Source of the DNA: Scolanthus callimorphus
Taxonomy: Eukaryota > Cnidaria > Anthozoa > Actiniaria > Edwardsiidae
Reading direction: 5' to 3'
Assembly: GCA_033964015.1 (NCBI GenBank)
Contig: CM066919.1
Location: 25,243,204 to 25,307,203, forward strand
DNA: 64,000 bases
The translations under genes and the position numbers were made by a program. This document shows positions 1 through 9,998 of the stretch, one piece after another. The notes under the pieces were generated by a model that did not search any database, was not told the origin of the DNA, and saw only the letters and a program-made list of their open reading frames with translations. Every line of letters starts with the position of its first letter. Within the stretch, counting starts at the first letter, position 1.

Positions 1-2
1 TT

Positions 3-734
3 GATCAAGTGTTAGGCCGTTTAGTGTCCCTTGATGAGAAATTCAGCGATCTGAGTAAGAAAATTGCGTCAATTGAGTGCAAAACCTCTACTATTGAGTG
101 CAAAATAGTGGATCTTCAGCACGACTTTTCGGGTATTAAAGAAAGCCTGAGAAAGACGGACGATAGAGTCAAGGAGCTGGAGACGGGTTTAGAGGCTCTA
201 AATGGGGAAATCATGACATTGAGAGCGAACTTGTATGACGTAAAAGACAAAACCGTGAACTCTGGAGAGCTAGAAAAGTTGCGGCAGGAGAAGCTGTACT
301 TAGACGTGTATGTTAGACGTGAAAACCTTCGGTTTTTCGGGGTCCCTGAGTCAGAGAATGGAGAAGAAGATACTGAAGCAGTCCTTCGCGAATTTTTGTC
401 TGCCAAGCTTGGAATGGAAGAGCAAGCTTCAACAATAGAGTTCCAGAGAATCCACAGAATCGGAAAATACTCCTCCTCAGCACAGAAGCCACGGCAGGTT
501 ATTGCCCGTTTTCTCCGCTACCCGGACCGCGAGGATGTGTTCTCTGCAGCAGTAAAGCTACCGAAGGGGCTCGGATTTGGAGTCTCGCCCGATTTGCCGA
601 AGGCGATCGTCGATAAAAGGAAAAGGTTGCTTCCAAAGCTAAAAGAGGCAAAGGAAGCCGGGAAGAAGGCTTACTTCAGCAGGTCGGAGCCGGACAAGTT
701 ATTCATTGATGACCGTTTTGTTGATTTTTTCTAG
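3..734 (+). CDS. LINE ORF1 protein (L1 ORF1p-like, RNA-binding), 5' partial
   Basis: The nucleic-acid chaperone of the LINE, expected to coat its RNA in a cytoplasmic ribonucleoprotein. The frame is open from the window edge, so the start codon is outside; the GTG at position 9 is not a credible start. The first 90 or so residues are a heptad-rich coiled coil rich in Lys, Glu and Leu. This leads into a block around YVRRENLRFFGVPE, the conserved entry to the RRM-like domain of L1 ORF1 proteins, then FQRIHRIG and a basic C-terminal domain (KRLLPKLKEAKEAGKKAYF) ending in FVDFF. The order coiled coil, RRM, CTD matches the Transposase_22 family. No frameshift is seen. Confidence 0.88.
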   Translation, partial: DQVLGRLVSLDEKFSDLSKKIASIECKTSTIECKIVDLQHDFSGIKESLRKTDDRVKELETGLEALNGEIMTLRANLYDVKDKTVNSGELEKLRQEKLYLDVYVRRENLRFFGVPESENGEEDTEAVLREFLSAKLGMEEQASTIEFQRIHRIGKYSSSAQKPRQVIARFLRYPDREDVFSAAVKLPKGLGFGVSPDLPKAIVDKRKRLLPKLKEAKEAGKKAYFSRSEPDKLFIDDRFVDFF

Positions 735-1005
735 AACCAGTTGGTCGCTTGTTTTTTCTTTAAATAATCTTAATTCTTAAAATAGCCTTTTTGAAAAATG
801 CATACTTTTTGATTGCTTTTTTCTCTCTTTCTGAGATTTAAATTTCTAATCAACGCACGACGAAAACATCCTTTGTTCAAAGAATTTCAAGAGCACCGGC
901 CGGGCACGGGAAAATTCTTAACGCTTAGCTAAACGTTTTTGCGCGACGCAGTTGTGAGGTAGCGCTAAAGTCTTCATTAGGCAGGCTACCTTTTAAACGC
1001 AAAGA

Positions 1006-1215
1006 ATGCTTTCGTTTACATTTTGCTTTTGTTTGTATGTGCCGCTGTCACTAGTTGTGTTTGGTTTTCCTTTGTTTCCTGTTGCCGTGAAGGCATTCTT
1101 CCTAGCACACCCTATACCTTCTAAATTACATTCTAAATCACATCATTCATCATTGGATAGTGGAGGGTTTAATTTATTCGTTTATAGTTCAATGACTAAT
1201 TGCGCAACAAAATAA
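1006..1215 (+). other. small ORF between LINE ORF1 and ORF2
   Basis: A 69-codon hydrophobic ORF begins with ATG at 1006 and ends at TAA 1213-1215, overlapping the open frame of ORF2 by about 20 nt. It resembles no protein I know. It may be chance, or it may be a short upstream ORF whose termination helps ribosomes restart in ORF2, which has no AUG of its own. Only the overlap is observed; the role is inference. Confidence 0.3.
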
Positions 1216-4200
1216 TATCCAGTTCGCTGTCCTCTCTCTCAATTGTCGCGGTTTGTGTGAAAACAAAAAACGGAAAACAGTTTTTAGTTGGCTGAAAAAA
1301 CAAAAGGCCTCGATCTTCTTTTTACAAGAAACGCACTCCACAAAAGAGAAGGAGAATCAATGGAGGAAGGATTGGAGCGGAGATATGTATTTTGCCCACG
1401 GTACAAATCAGAGTAGAGGAACTCTTATTCTTGTCAGGGATGATTTAGACATCGTGGTCAAGTCTGCACAACTGGATACGTCGGGAAGGTATGTCTTATT
1501 AGAAGTACTTCTTCAAGATTCCATTTTCTTTCTGATGAACCTTTACGCGCCTGATAAAGTTCAAGAACAATGCAGTTTTTTTCAGTCTATTGCCGGCATT
1601 TTAGATTCACTCGAGTTCTCGGAAGATGTTTCTTTCTTAATTGGTGGTGACTGGAACATAACGTTTGAATCGGATATCGATTGCAGCCCTCCTGCGCGAT
1701 CACAAAAGAAGTCAGTTAAGTGGGTGGAAAAAATTATGTTCGACAATGATTTAATTGACATTTGGAGACTTAGAAATCCGGATCAAAAACGTTTCACATG
1801 GCGGCAAAACAAGCCTCTTATCCAGCGAAGATTAGATTTTTTCCTTATTAGCGACTCTCTACAGGAAGATGTCGAAGACGCTTCTATCAAAACAGCAATA
1901 AGAACTGACCATTCTGCGATAACTCTAGATTTTAATAGTATCGACGAAACTGTACGGGGCTCATCCTATTGGAAATTTAATAATAGTTTATGTGACGACA
2001 ATCAATACCTAGAAATGATTAAAAGCGAGCACTCAGATTGGCTTAATGAAGTTAATTACACAGAAGATATTAGAGTTCGGTGGGACTGGCTCAAATATAA
2101 AATCAGAATCGAAACGATAAAGTATAGCAAAGCTAAAGCCAAGAATCGACGTGACTCACTCAAAACTGTAGAACAAAACATAAAAAAGGCAGAAGAATTA
2201 TGCGCAGAGAACCCTTCTGAAAAAGTCCTTAAAGAGTTAAATTCTCTCAAACTCGATTATGAAAACGAATATAATTACATTACCGAAGGAGCAATTATTA
2301 GATCGAAAGTAAATTGGTATGAGAAAGGAGAAAAAAATAACTCGTATTTTTTGAATTTGGAAAACTCTAGGAAAAAGAAAAGCGTGATAAGAAAAGTATA
2401 CAAGTCAGATGGGAAAATTACGTCGAATCCCAAAACAATAATGGACGAATTGCACTCTTTTTATGCAGATTTATATAGTGAAAAATGCAAGGATGATATC
2501 GATGACTTGTGTTGTCCTTTTCTAACCTCCCCTCAAACCCCAAAGCTCACGGATTCATTGAAAACGACATGCGAAGGAGAGCTATCTCCTGTAGAATGCT
2601 TTAATATCTTATCCTCTTTTCAAAATAATAAATCTCCAGGTAGCGATGGGCTCACGCTCGAATTTTATAAGACTTTTTGGTCAACCTTTGGTAAAATGTT
2701 AGTTGAATGCCTTAATTTTTGTTATCGCAATGGTGAGCTAAGCACATCGCAGAAACAGGCTATAATAATTTTAATCGAAAAGAAAGGCAAGGACAGGAGG
2801 CACACGAAAAATTGGAGACCTATATCATTAATTAATGTTGATGTTAAGATAGGATCAAAGTGTATCGCAAAAAGGCTAGAAAAAGTACTTCCGCACATAA
2901 TTCACCACAATCAAAATGCTTACGTCAAAGGGAGAACAATTTTCGATACAGTCAGATCAATAGATGACTTACTTTATTATACCAAGACAAATAAAGTTGA
3001 CGCCCTTTTGACAACCGTCGACTTCGAAAAAGCTTTTGACTCTCTTAATCGTAAATTTTTGTTCCAAGCGCTGCGCAAGTTTGACTTTGGTGACTCATTC
3101 ATTTCGTGGGTCTGTATGTTTTACACGAATATAACCAGCTGTGTTACCAATAATGGCTTCTCTACACCGTTTTTTAATGTACTTTCCGGAGTCCGTCAAG
3201 GAGATCCCCTTTCGTCCTTTCTCTTTATTATAGCGCTGGAACTATTATCCATTAATGTCCGTGATAACCCGAATATTAAGGGTATATTCGTCCAGAACCA
3301 AGAAATTAAAGTTCTATCGTTTGCGGATGATATGTCTGCTTTTCTCAGAGACAAAGAATCTTTTTTCTGCTTCATGTCAACTTTAGAGTTGTTTAGGCAA
3401 TTCTCGGGTTTAAAGATAAATGGCGATAAAACAGAAGTCTTTTGTTTGGGGTCTTTTAAAATAACAGCTGAGGAACTAAAGGTTAAAGAGATTAAGTCTA
3501 CTGTCAAAATTTTGGGTCTTCACTTTACATATAACAGTCGTATTTCCAAAGAGCTTAATCAGGACGCAGTAATAGATTTCATGAAACAGAAATTTAAGAA
3601 TTGGAAATGGAGGGGGTTGACTCTCATAGGTAAAGTTCAAATAATTAAAACCTTTATAGTCCCTAAAATTTTGTATACCCTATCTGTCTTTCCTTGTGAA
3701 AATGACTTTATAAAAAAAGTGAATAGCCTTTTGTACGATTTTTTGTGGAATGGGAAAGATAAGGTTAAAAGGGTGTCGATGATTAGTAATCTAGAGGAAG
3801 GTGGACTTAGAATGCCGGACATCTTGTCTATGATAAAATCGCAAAGAATAATGTGTATCAAGAAATTCTTAGAGGAACCTAATTCTTTTTGGAAGGTTAT
3901 ATTTTTGCACCACCTTAGAAATTTGGGAGGAAGCTTTCTCTTTCAATGCAATTTTGACGTCTCAAAACTCAATCTGGAAAATAATTTCCCTTTTTTTTAC
4001 AAAGAATGCTTAGAGGCGTGGTCTGAGGTGAATGCCCCTTGCATAGATTCTATAGACGACATAGCAAATCAAGTAATTTGGAACAATAAGCTTATATGTA
4101 TCAACAACAAGTCATTCTTCTTTCAAGATCTTTTTAAAAGTGGTTTTTATAAAATTGGTCAGTTGTTTGAGGAACAAGGCTCGATATTGAGAAGCAAATT

Positions 4201-5011
4201 TAATGTTAATCTTAAATTTTTACATCTTTTTCAACTCAAAAGTGTCCTGGAGGCAATCCCATCCGGATGGAAAAGCAAATTAAGAGAGTTTCCCGGAAAT
4301 GTTTCATCCCTTGTTTTGGCACTAGACCCAGCTCAATTCTTTTTGTATTCGAATGGTCGTACGTTTGTACTAAATAACATGATGTCACATAGCGTTTATA
4401 GTCTCTTTCTCTCAAAAATAATTAAGCCACCTACAGCACAACTCTTTTACAATAACTACTTTGCTTCATCATCCCTCGATTGGAATGAAATATATCGTAT
4501 TCCATTCAAATGCTCTATTGAGACCAAGCTACGTGAGTTTCAGTTCAAAATCCTCCATAGAATCATTTTCACCAATACCAGACTGTACAAAATTGGCAAG
4601 GTACAGTCTCCGCTCTGCTCCTTCTGCCAAAACGAAGATGAGACAATACAGCACTTATTCGTATCCTGTCCGATTGCAAAATCTTTTTGGTCCCGTATAG
4701 AAACTTTCCTCCATGAAGTAAACATTTTACAAAGAAATCTCAGCGAACTGGATATCATATTGGGTGTACCAAAGCAAAACGATGAGGATTTCATTATATT
4801 AAATCACATTATACTTGTTGCAAAATCCTTTATATTTTCTTGCAAATTAAGAGACCAACAACCGCAAATTGACTCCTTTTTCAGTAAACTCAAATCTGTA
4901 TGCAAAATTGAATTTTTAATTGCAAAAGAGAAGGACAAGCTCAATTTTCATTTCATGAAATGGGAAAAAATTCTAGGCTGGACTTATTCACAACCAGGTG
5001 TCCTCCAATGA
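1196..5011 (+). CDS. LINE ORF2: EEP endonuclease plus reverse transcriptase
   Basis: Polyprotein that nicks the target DNA and copies the LINE RNA onto it. The N-terminal endonuclease shows LSLNCRGL, FLQETHS, LYAPD, GGDWNI, RRLDFFLIS and TDHSAI, which carry the catalytic Asn, Glu, Asp and His. A linker holds VNWYEKGEKNNSYFLNLE. The reverse transcriptase follows with SPGSDGLTLEFYK, NWRPISLINVD, AYVKGRTI, TVDFEKAFDSLN, SGVRQGDPLSSFLF and the catalytic FADD box. The C-terminus has a CCHC-like knuckle (CSFCQNEDETIQHLFVSC). The frame is open from 1196, just after TGA 1193-1195. The conserved LSLNCRGL lies upstream of the first in-frame ATG near 1385 (and of a TTG at 1253), so translation must begin at a non-AUG codon or by reinitiation. 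No internal stop is present. Confidence 0.92.
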   Translation, partial: LIAQQNNIQFAVLSLNCRGLCENKKRKTVFSWLKKQKASIFFLQETHSTKEKENQWRKDWSGDMYFAHGTNQSRGTLILVRDDLDIVVKSAQLDTSGRYVLLEVLLQDSIFFLMNLYAPDKVQEQCSFFQSIAGILDSLEFSEDVSFLIGGDWNITFESDIDCSPPARSQKKSVKWVEKIMFDNDLIDIWRLRNPDQKRFTWRQNKPLIQRRLDFFLISDSLQEDVEDASIKTAIRTDHSAITLDFNSIDETVRGSSYWKFNNSLCDDNQYLEMIKSEHSDWLNEVNYTEDIRVRWDWLKYKIRIETIKYSKAKAKNRRDSLKTVEQNIKKAEELCAENPSEKVLKELNSLKLDYENEYNYITEGAIIRSKVNWYEKGEKNNSYFLNLENSRKKKSVIRKVYKSDGKITSNPKTIMDELHSFYADLYSEKCKDDIDDLCCPFLTSPQTPKLTDSLKTTCEGELSPVECFNILSSFQNNKSPGSDGLTLEFYKTFWSTFGKMLVECLNFCYRNGELSTSQKQAIIILIEKKGKDRRHTKNWRPISLINVDVKIGSKCIAKRLEKVLPHIIHHNQNAYVKGRTIFDTVRSIDDLLYYTKTNKVDALLTTVDFEKAFDSLNRKFLFQALRKFDFGDSFISWVCMFYTNITSCVTNNGFSTPFFNVLSGVRQGDPLSSFLFIIALELLSINVRDNPNIKGIFVQNQEIKVLSFADDMSAFLRDKESFFCFMSTLELFRQFSGLKINGDKTEVFCLGSFKITAEELKVKEIKSTVKILGLHFTYNSRISKELNQDAVIDFMKQKFKNWKWRGLTLIGKVQIIKTFIVPKILYTLSVFPCENDFIKKVNSLLYDFLWNGKDKVKRVSMISNLEEGGLRMPDILSMIKSQRIMCIKKFLEEPNSFWKVIFLHHLRNLGGSFLFQCNFDVSKLNLENNFPFFYKECLEAWSEVNAPCIDSIDDIANQVIWNNKLICINNKSFFFQDLFKSGFYKIGQLFEEQGSILRSKFNVNLKFLHLFQLKSVLEAIPSGWKSKLREFPGNVSSLVLALDPAQFFLYSNGRTFVLNNMMSHSVYSLFLSKIIKPPTAQLFYNNYFASSSLDWNEIYRIPFKCSIETKLREFQFKILHRIIFTNTRLYKIGKVQSPLCSFCQNEDETIQHLFVSCPIAKSFWSRIETFLHEVNILQRNLSELDIILGVPKQNDEDFIILNHIILVAKSFIFSCKLRDQQPQIDSFFSKLKSVCKIEFLIAKEKDKLNFHFMKWEKILGWTYSQPGVLQ

Positions 5012-5059
5012 ACCAAACTTCCATAGTATAGGGTGTGGCTTTCCTTTTTCTTTGCTTTT

Positions 5060-5272
5060 TTTTCTGTGCACTGGATGCCGGGTAGGGTTAGGAAGGGGGT
5101 GGGTGGGGTTTTTGTTTTTTTGTGCTCTGTATGTGTGTAGTTCTGGCCTAGGGATGGGAGAAGGGTGGTCTGGGAATGTGTTGTTGGGGGGGATATATAT
5201 GCTGTAATCTGTCTTTTAACTCTGTAATTGTTGGATAAATGGTCAATAAAAAAAAAATAAAAAAAAAAAAAA
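5060..5272 (+). other. LINE 3' region: G-rich tracts and poly-A tail
   Basis: After the ORF2 stop the plus strand has repeated runs of G (for example around 5088-5107, 5143-5166 and 5187-5191) and then an A-rich tail at about 5245-5272. A G-rich 3'UTR able to form quadruplexes is known from several vertebrate L1 families. The tail marks the 3' end of the insertion. Confidence 0.8.
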
Positions 5273-5342
5273 TCCTCGCCTGAAGAGGGCTAGTTTCCAG
5301 GCCATTACCGTGGAAGTGTGCCAAAACTTGCACGGTTCCGGT

Positions 5343-5468
5343 GTTCACACGGGTCCGGTACGAAAACGGAACCGTACCGGTCAAAAGTTGTACCTGTTTT
5401 TTGCAGGTCCCAAACTTGCACACTTTGCCGTGCAAAAATTGGTCCAGTTCCGCCGGACCCGTGTGAAC
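5343..5468. repeat. short inverted-repeat element
   Basis: Two perfect 16-nt inverted copies, 5343-5358 and 5453-5468, bracket about 94 bp rich in the words CCGG and TTGCAC. A third, shorter relative lies near 5511-5530. This looks like a small MITE or its remnant. No clear target duplication was found. Confidence 0.55.
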
Positions 5469-5529
5469 AGAAGCCGTAAGTGGGTCAGAATTCGCCCGGT
5501 CAAATATTCGTCCGGACCCGTGTAACCGG

Positions 5530-7180
5530 GGTCTGAGTCTCGTGATCTAATTTTGGAATCTGTGCGCAGCGCTATTGGGATGAGGAACCAGTTTCCTGAG
5601 GAACAGGCTCGGGTTGTGTGCTCCCTCTGAACACAAATACCTTGGTTAGTAGTTTCTACACCAAAGAAGTTTATTGTCCCTGTTATAGCGAAAATAATAA
5701 AAAATCAGGTTACTTGAGCAACTGAATACGACGTTCATAAGACGTTTACCTGTAAACGGAAGTTACAAACTGCACGTTCATTTTCTGATAACTGCCAAAT
5801 CGTGTATTTATGGCGACTTCCTTCATCTAACAGCTATCACTTAGCAACCACAAATATCACTCAGGGGTTTTGCAAACACTACCGGGTTGCTTATATATGT
5901 TTGATTCTGTGGGAACGTTTGAACATTGAAAACACAATGAATTAGTCGATGTAGAGTCCGCAGAATTATGAAAACAGCAGTAAATTTATGTTCATGGAGT
6001 TAGGGCCGGTTTACACTTCATGCGATTTCTTTTGCATTTGTCGCGGCGATTTTTCTCGCGCGAGTTGCAATTCCAGCTCTCTTGTGTAAACGAGATGCAA
6101 ATCCAGTGCGATTTCTTTGCTCTCTTTTCTTCAAATCGCATCAAGTTGCAAAGAGTTTCGAACGCGACTAAAATCGCGCCAAGTTGCGCCTAGTTTACAT
6201 TAGTGTTTTTGAGTTGACGCGTACGTGCGAATAAAATCGCCGCGACGCGCGCGACAAAAATTGCAGCAAAAATTGCGAGTGTTAACCGGATTGCCGGGAT
6301 CTTGAGGGCTAGTCCTTTCAGTGAAGACTTCGATTCAGCTCTTCCTATAACTTGTCTTAATTTTCTTTCTTCCTGTCATTCTCTTATACAATTCTCCGCG
6401 GCTTTTTCACCGTCCTTTTATGTGCTGAGACCAGGCAAAAACCCATGGGGTAAAGAAAATTCCATGACAATTTAAAGAAGCTTTTGAGGAGGAAGGGTGG
6501 AAATTTCATGGTTAAGCGGCCAATTAGCCAAAACGTTATGATTTTCACTTGACTGAGTTGTTTCCTGTTCTAGCACATTCACATTAATAATAGAAATGGT
6601 TACAGGTTTTCCTTAAAAATAGTTTGACCACGACTGCGCATGACAAAGACATCATGTTGCCATTAGAAGTTCTGCCACGCTCGAAAGATTACGTCACTAC
6701 AAATATTTTTCACTATTTGTCAAACTATGATCTAAAACTTACCAAAACAAAGAGAGGTTGATGGTTAACAGTTAAACTAAACTTTTGTAAAACTATGAAG
6801 TCTTCCGAGCTTGTAGATTACAATCTCGCAACCCTCTTGATTTTATGTACAAAATACATGCGGTAGGTCGACAGATGACAAAAATGTTACTACCGTGAGC
6901 TCGCCTCGAGCAGGGGTGTTGCGTGACCTCGCCCTGTGAGACTGCAAGGCCGACTATCACGTGAGAACATACATCTTTTTGCACCAATGATCGAAACTAC
7001 TAGAACAGGAATTTTTTCAAGTCCCAACTACAGTTGTGCAAGTACTTTTTAAAATGACTTATTCAGGCGAATGACTACGTTGCAAATCAGATTTCCCAAA
7101 CGTTCTGAGGTAAACGCGATCTAAAAAGCAGCTACTTCTCACGAATTCCGATTTTGCGCGATCTTTTGTACGACTGAAAG
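5530..7180. other. intergenic spacer before the first lectin
   Basis: Apart from the MITE at 6004-6291, I see no exon, RNA gene or ordered repeat. The promoter of the downstream lectin should lie in the last few hundred bases, but no diagnostic element stands out. Confidence 0.6.
6004..6291. repeat. MITE-like element with CpG-rich palindromic interior
   Basis: Imperfect terminal inverted repeats (CCGGTTTACACT at 6006 and AGTGTTAACCGG at 6278) enclose an interior rich in CGCG and in GATTTGCAAC-type words repeated in both orientations. There is no coding potential. Confidence 0.6.
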
Positions 7181-9548
7181 ATGCGAAAAGCAATCATCTT
7201 TTGCGTTGTTGCGGTTACCCTGTGCTCTGCCTCCACGGATGTGAGCAAGCGTTTCTTTAACCGGGTTTGTGCCACTCGCATTCAGGCAGATAAAATCCTT
7301 AAACTCGTGACCAAAACGGCAACCGATGTGTCGTACATCAAGGCCCATGTTCAAGGCGGTAGGTCATTCCAGGGATTAAAGGGGGGTATTGTCGCGATTT
7401 TAGGGTTACTTGAGATATACCCTACATCATGAAATTCAGTTCACAAGAAGTAAGCAAAACTACCGTCTAGGTTTGTTAAGTGCATGACTTTTCAACTGCT
7501 AGATAAGCACAAATGTGGAGTATTTTGGTTTGTTATCGAGCGGATGGATATATGATTTCTTACCAAGCAGAATGAACTGTTTTCAAACTTGGAAATTTGA
7601 TAGTGAAAACCATTAAATCGTACTGAAATCGTAGATGCTTATACAAATTTCAGAAAATTCCTAATTTTCTTGCTACACGAAACTACCCTATTCAACAGGT
7701 AAAATGTTTCTTTGTCTCCAAGCAATCGAGAAAAATGTTCACAAAAACGCTGATGCTGAGAAATCTCCAACGCTATGTTTTTAACCAAACTTTGCTATTA
7801 CAAAACATTTATTTCGCGGAGTACTGCTTTACTATTACCAAACCAGGGGGGCCGCGGCCCCCCTTTCTCGGGAGATCTTCCCATACATTTTCTGTATTTG
7901 CTGGAGGAAATCTCTCTCTTTTTGTGTCCACTTAGGTTCCTGTCCAACCGGTTGGGCGGGTTTTCATCGCTCCTGCTATCTCATTCTCTCACGTTTAACG
8001 TCCAATCACTGGGGAGACGCCCGTACCACGTGTCAACAGCTTGGGGGTGACCTAGCGAAGATCACTTCAGCGGGGGAAAACAAATTTGTTGTTGATCTCG
8101 CCAAAAAGAAACATCCGAAGTCCCAGTACATGTTCATAGGACTGCACCGAGGTAATCACAGGAAATTTCTTCAGAAAGCCATTCATAGTCCAGTAAATGA
8201 AAAAATATTTTTACTAAAGGTTGGACAAAAATGATAACAAAGGTTTCTCACCAGGAACATGTTTACTAGTGGCCCGTTAGTACACAAAAAAAGTCCACCC
8301 GAATCCTCCCATGGTAACTTCCTTTTTTTGAGTTTTGAAAATTCCTCATTTTCATGAAATCTAATAGTCCAGTCATTTTAGCCCGAAAAAGAGCTCAAAG
8401 TGAAACAAAAGGTTTTTCTTCTTAATATTGTTCCTGATACTCTCTAGTATCACAGGAAGAAAATCAGCAAAAATCAGATCATGCGAAAAGTAAAAATTAC
8501 CGAGTTCCTTTGGCAGCTTGTTTTAACCTTTGTTGTTCGCAGCACTTAACTATTTTTCCACTGTTTCTGAGAACGATGAATTTTATAGAGAGTAGCGCCG
8601 GCCCGGCTAATCTCTGAATGTTTCTGACTTCCAAGAATGATCATTTCACTTTATTTAGTAACTCCTTGGCAATAAAAATTGCTTCAGAAGACATTTTCTG
8701 GTATTTACGGAACTCATATTTTCAAATCCCGTACGAAGTCTATATTGAAAGCGTGAAATCGCGTAAAAAATCGAAACAAATGCCAAAAAGATAGATATTT
8801 AAATATCTAACTAATATAATAAGAACGCATTGTTTCTAAAAACAGGGGCTTCCAACGATTATTTTCGATAACTTATATCTGTTCGGATGGCGCGACGAGA
8901 GCTGAAAATTTTGCTTCAGAATTTCAAGCTTCAACTTTCGTAGATAGATTATAAGAGTCCCTGGATGTACAAAAGGTTAAAAATGTTTTATTTTTTTGGG
9001 TGGGGGGGGAGGGGGGATTTTGCCTTAAAAAGGTGACCTAGAATTTTCGGAGGAGAGAGTTTTTTCTCCTACCATTTTTGGAAGACTTGATTTCAATCCC
9101 TTAATTTTTCGCACCCAAAACTTTCAGCTGGGAAATCTGAACAGATGTAAAATTTGTAGGGATTAAAAATACCCAGTTTAGCGAGTCATTTGTATGCTCA
9201 GCAACGACTTATAATGGCATTCTGAGCTGTTTTACGGTATTGTCTCGTTGGGTGCCCCTGAAAATCCGTCCAAAACCATCTAGTATGAGAAGAGAAAGCT
9301 CAACTGCTCACGGGTTCCTGAACATCTTACTTGCTTTTACAGGCGCACACCAGCAGTTCTTCTGGGTCGATGGATCTTCCGCCTCTACCGGCTTCACCGC
9401 CTGGGCCAAAGGGGAACCTAACGGCCCGAATGTTGAGGGCTGTGCCCATCTGTATTTGTCCGGCTCAAGAACTTATAAGTGGAACGATACCAGATGCTAC
9501 TACAAAACGCATGCATTGCTGTTTGTTTGTAAACTACCTAAGCACTAA
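7181..9548 (+). CDS. secreted C-type lectin 1 (EPN/WND type)
   Basis: Three exons: 7181-7358, 7936-8151 and 9343-9548 (199 aa; phases 1 and 1; all GT-AG). Residues 1 to about 18 form a signal peptide (MRKAIIFCVVAVTLCSA). A short neck of about 40 residues containing one Cys follows, with spacing that could form a helical stalk. The carbohydrate-recognition domain begins at SCPTGWAGFHRSCY in exon 2 and includes LGGDLAKITS and FIGLHRG. Exon 3 adds the calcium-site motifs EPN and WND and closes with FVC. EPN is the motif usually tied to mannose-type sugars. Likely role: secreted sugar recognition in immunity or symbiont contact, which is inference. AATAAA at 9608-9613 fits the 3' end. The paralog at 10865 has the same structure. 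Confidence 0.92.
7838..7935 (+). repeat. dispersed repeat forming the 3' end of lectin-1 intron 1
   Basis: This stretch, with GGGGGCC runs followed by CTTTCTCGGGAGA and CCCATACATTT, closely matches a copy at about 41670-41755. Here it runs into the polypyrimidine tract and the AG at 7934-7935 used by lectin exon 2. The lectin-2 intron has no such sequence at its acceptor. Confidence 0.7.
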
Positions 9549-9607
9549 GATGATATCGTCCATTTTGTATACTGCTCTCTTACTAAGGTGTTAGCAAAAG
9601 AGGTGAA

Positions 9608-9613
9608 AATAAA
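9608..9613 (+). promoter_or_regulatory. polyadenylation signal AATAAA of lectin 1
   Basis: Canonical hexamer about 60 nt after the stop codon. Confidence 0.7.
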
Positions 9614-9705
9614 GCAAAGTGGACTACAATGCAGTTTGTGTATTCTTCTTTGTTATCAAGCTGGGGGGGATCGCTAGAGCAGAGTCGGTTGACACTGCTA
9701 TATAA

Positions 9706-9998
9706 GCCGACCGGTTAGCGCAGTGGTAGAGCCATGGGCTTCTGTGCGGGAGGTTGGGAGTTCAAACCCTAGCCGGACCTACACTCAGGGTCTTTTCTAA
9801 ATAATTGAGGAGAAGGTGCTCCCTTTGCTCTGACATCTGCAAATAGTGACTGGAACCTACTCACTGAAACCTTGTTCAAGAAAAGCCGCTGGTGACTGAG
9901 CCAGCTTCTAGCTAGCCCACCTTTACTAGCTTCTGACCCCCTACATTTAATCCTCTAATGAAGGGTTTGTAGTAATGTTAAATAAATATAGATAGATA
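9706..9998 (+). repeat. tRNA-derived SINE, copy 1
   Basis: The head resembles a tRNA with A box (TTAGCGCAGTGGTAGAG) and B box (GGTTGGGAGTTCAAACCC), but it is followed by a non-tRNA body (ACTCAGGGTCTTTTC...). The first approximately 140 bp match the copy at 42299. The 3' part differs and ends in an AT-rich tail, so this copy is rearranged or truncated. It is not a functional tRNA because the acceptor arms do not pair properly. Confidence 0.8.

Larger units (their letters stand above)
1..5272 (+). mobile_element. L1/Tx1-like LINE retrotransposon, nearly complete
   Basis: A non-LTR retrotransposon that would move by target-primed reverse transcription. In order it shows an ORF1 with coiled coil and RRM-like core, a spacer of about 460 bp, an ORF2 with apurinic-type endonuclease and reverse transcriptase, a G-rich 3' region and an A-rich tail ending near 5272. 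Both ORFs are free of internal stops, so the copy looks young. The 5' end lies left of the window, so the 5'UTR and any upstream target-site duplication cannot be seen. Assignment to the L1/Tx1 side of the LINE tree rests on the L1-type ORF1 and on RT motifs such as NWRPISL; this is recognition, not a phylogeny. Confidence 0.93.

Noticed and set aside
9706..9780. Functional tRNA gene
   Set aside because: A and B boxes are present but the arms do not close and a SINE body follows; same for 42299.
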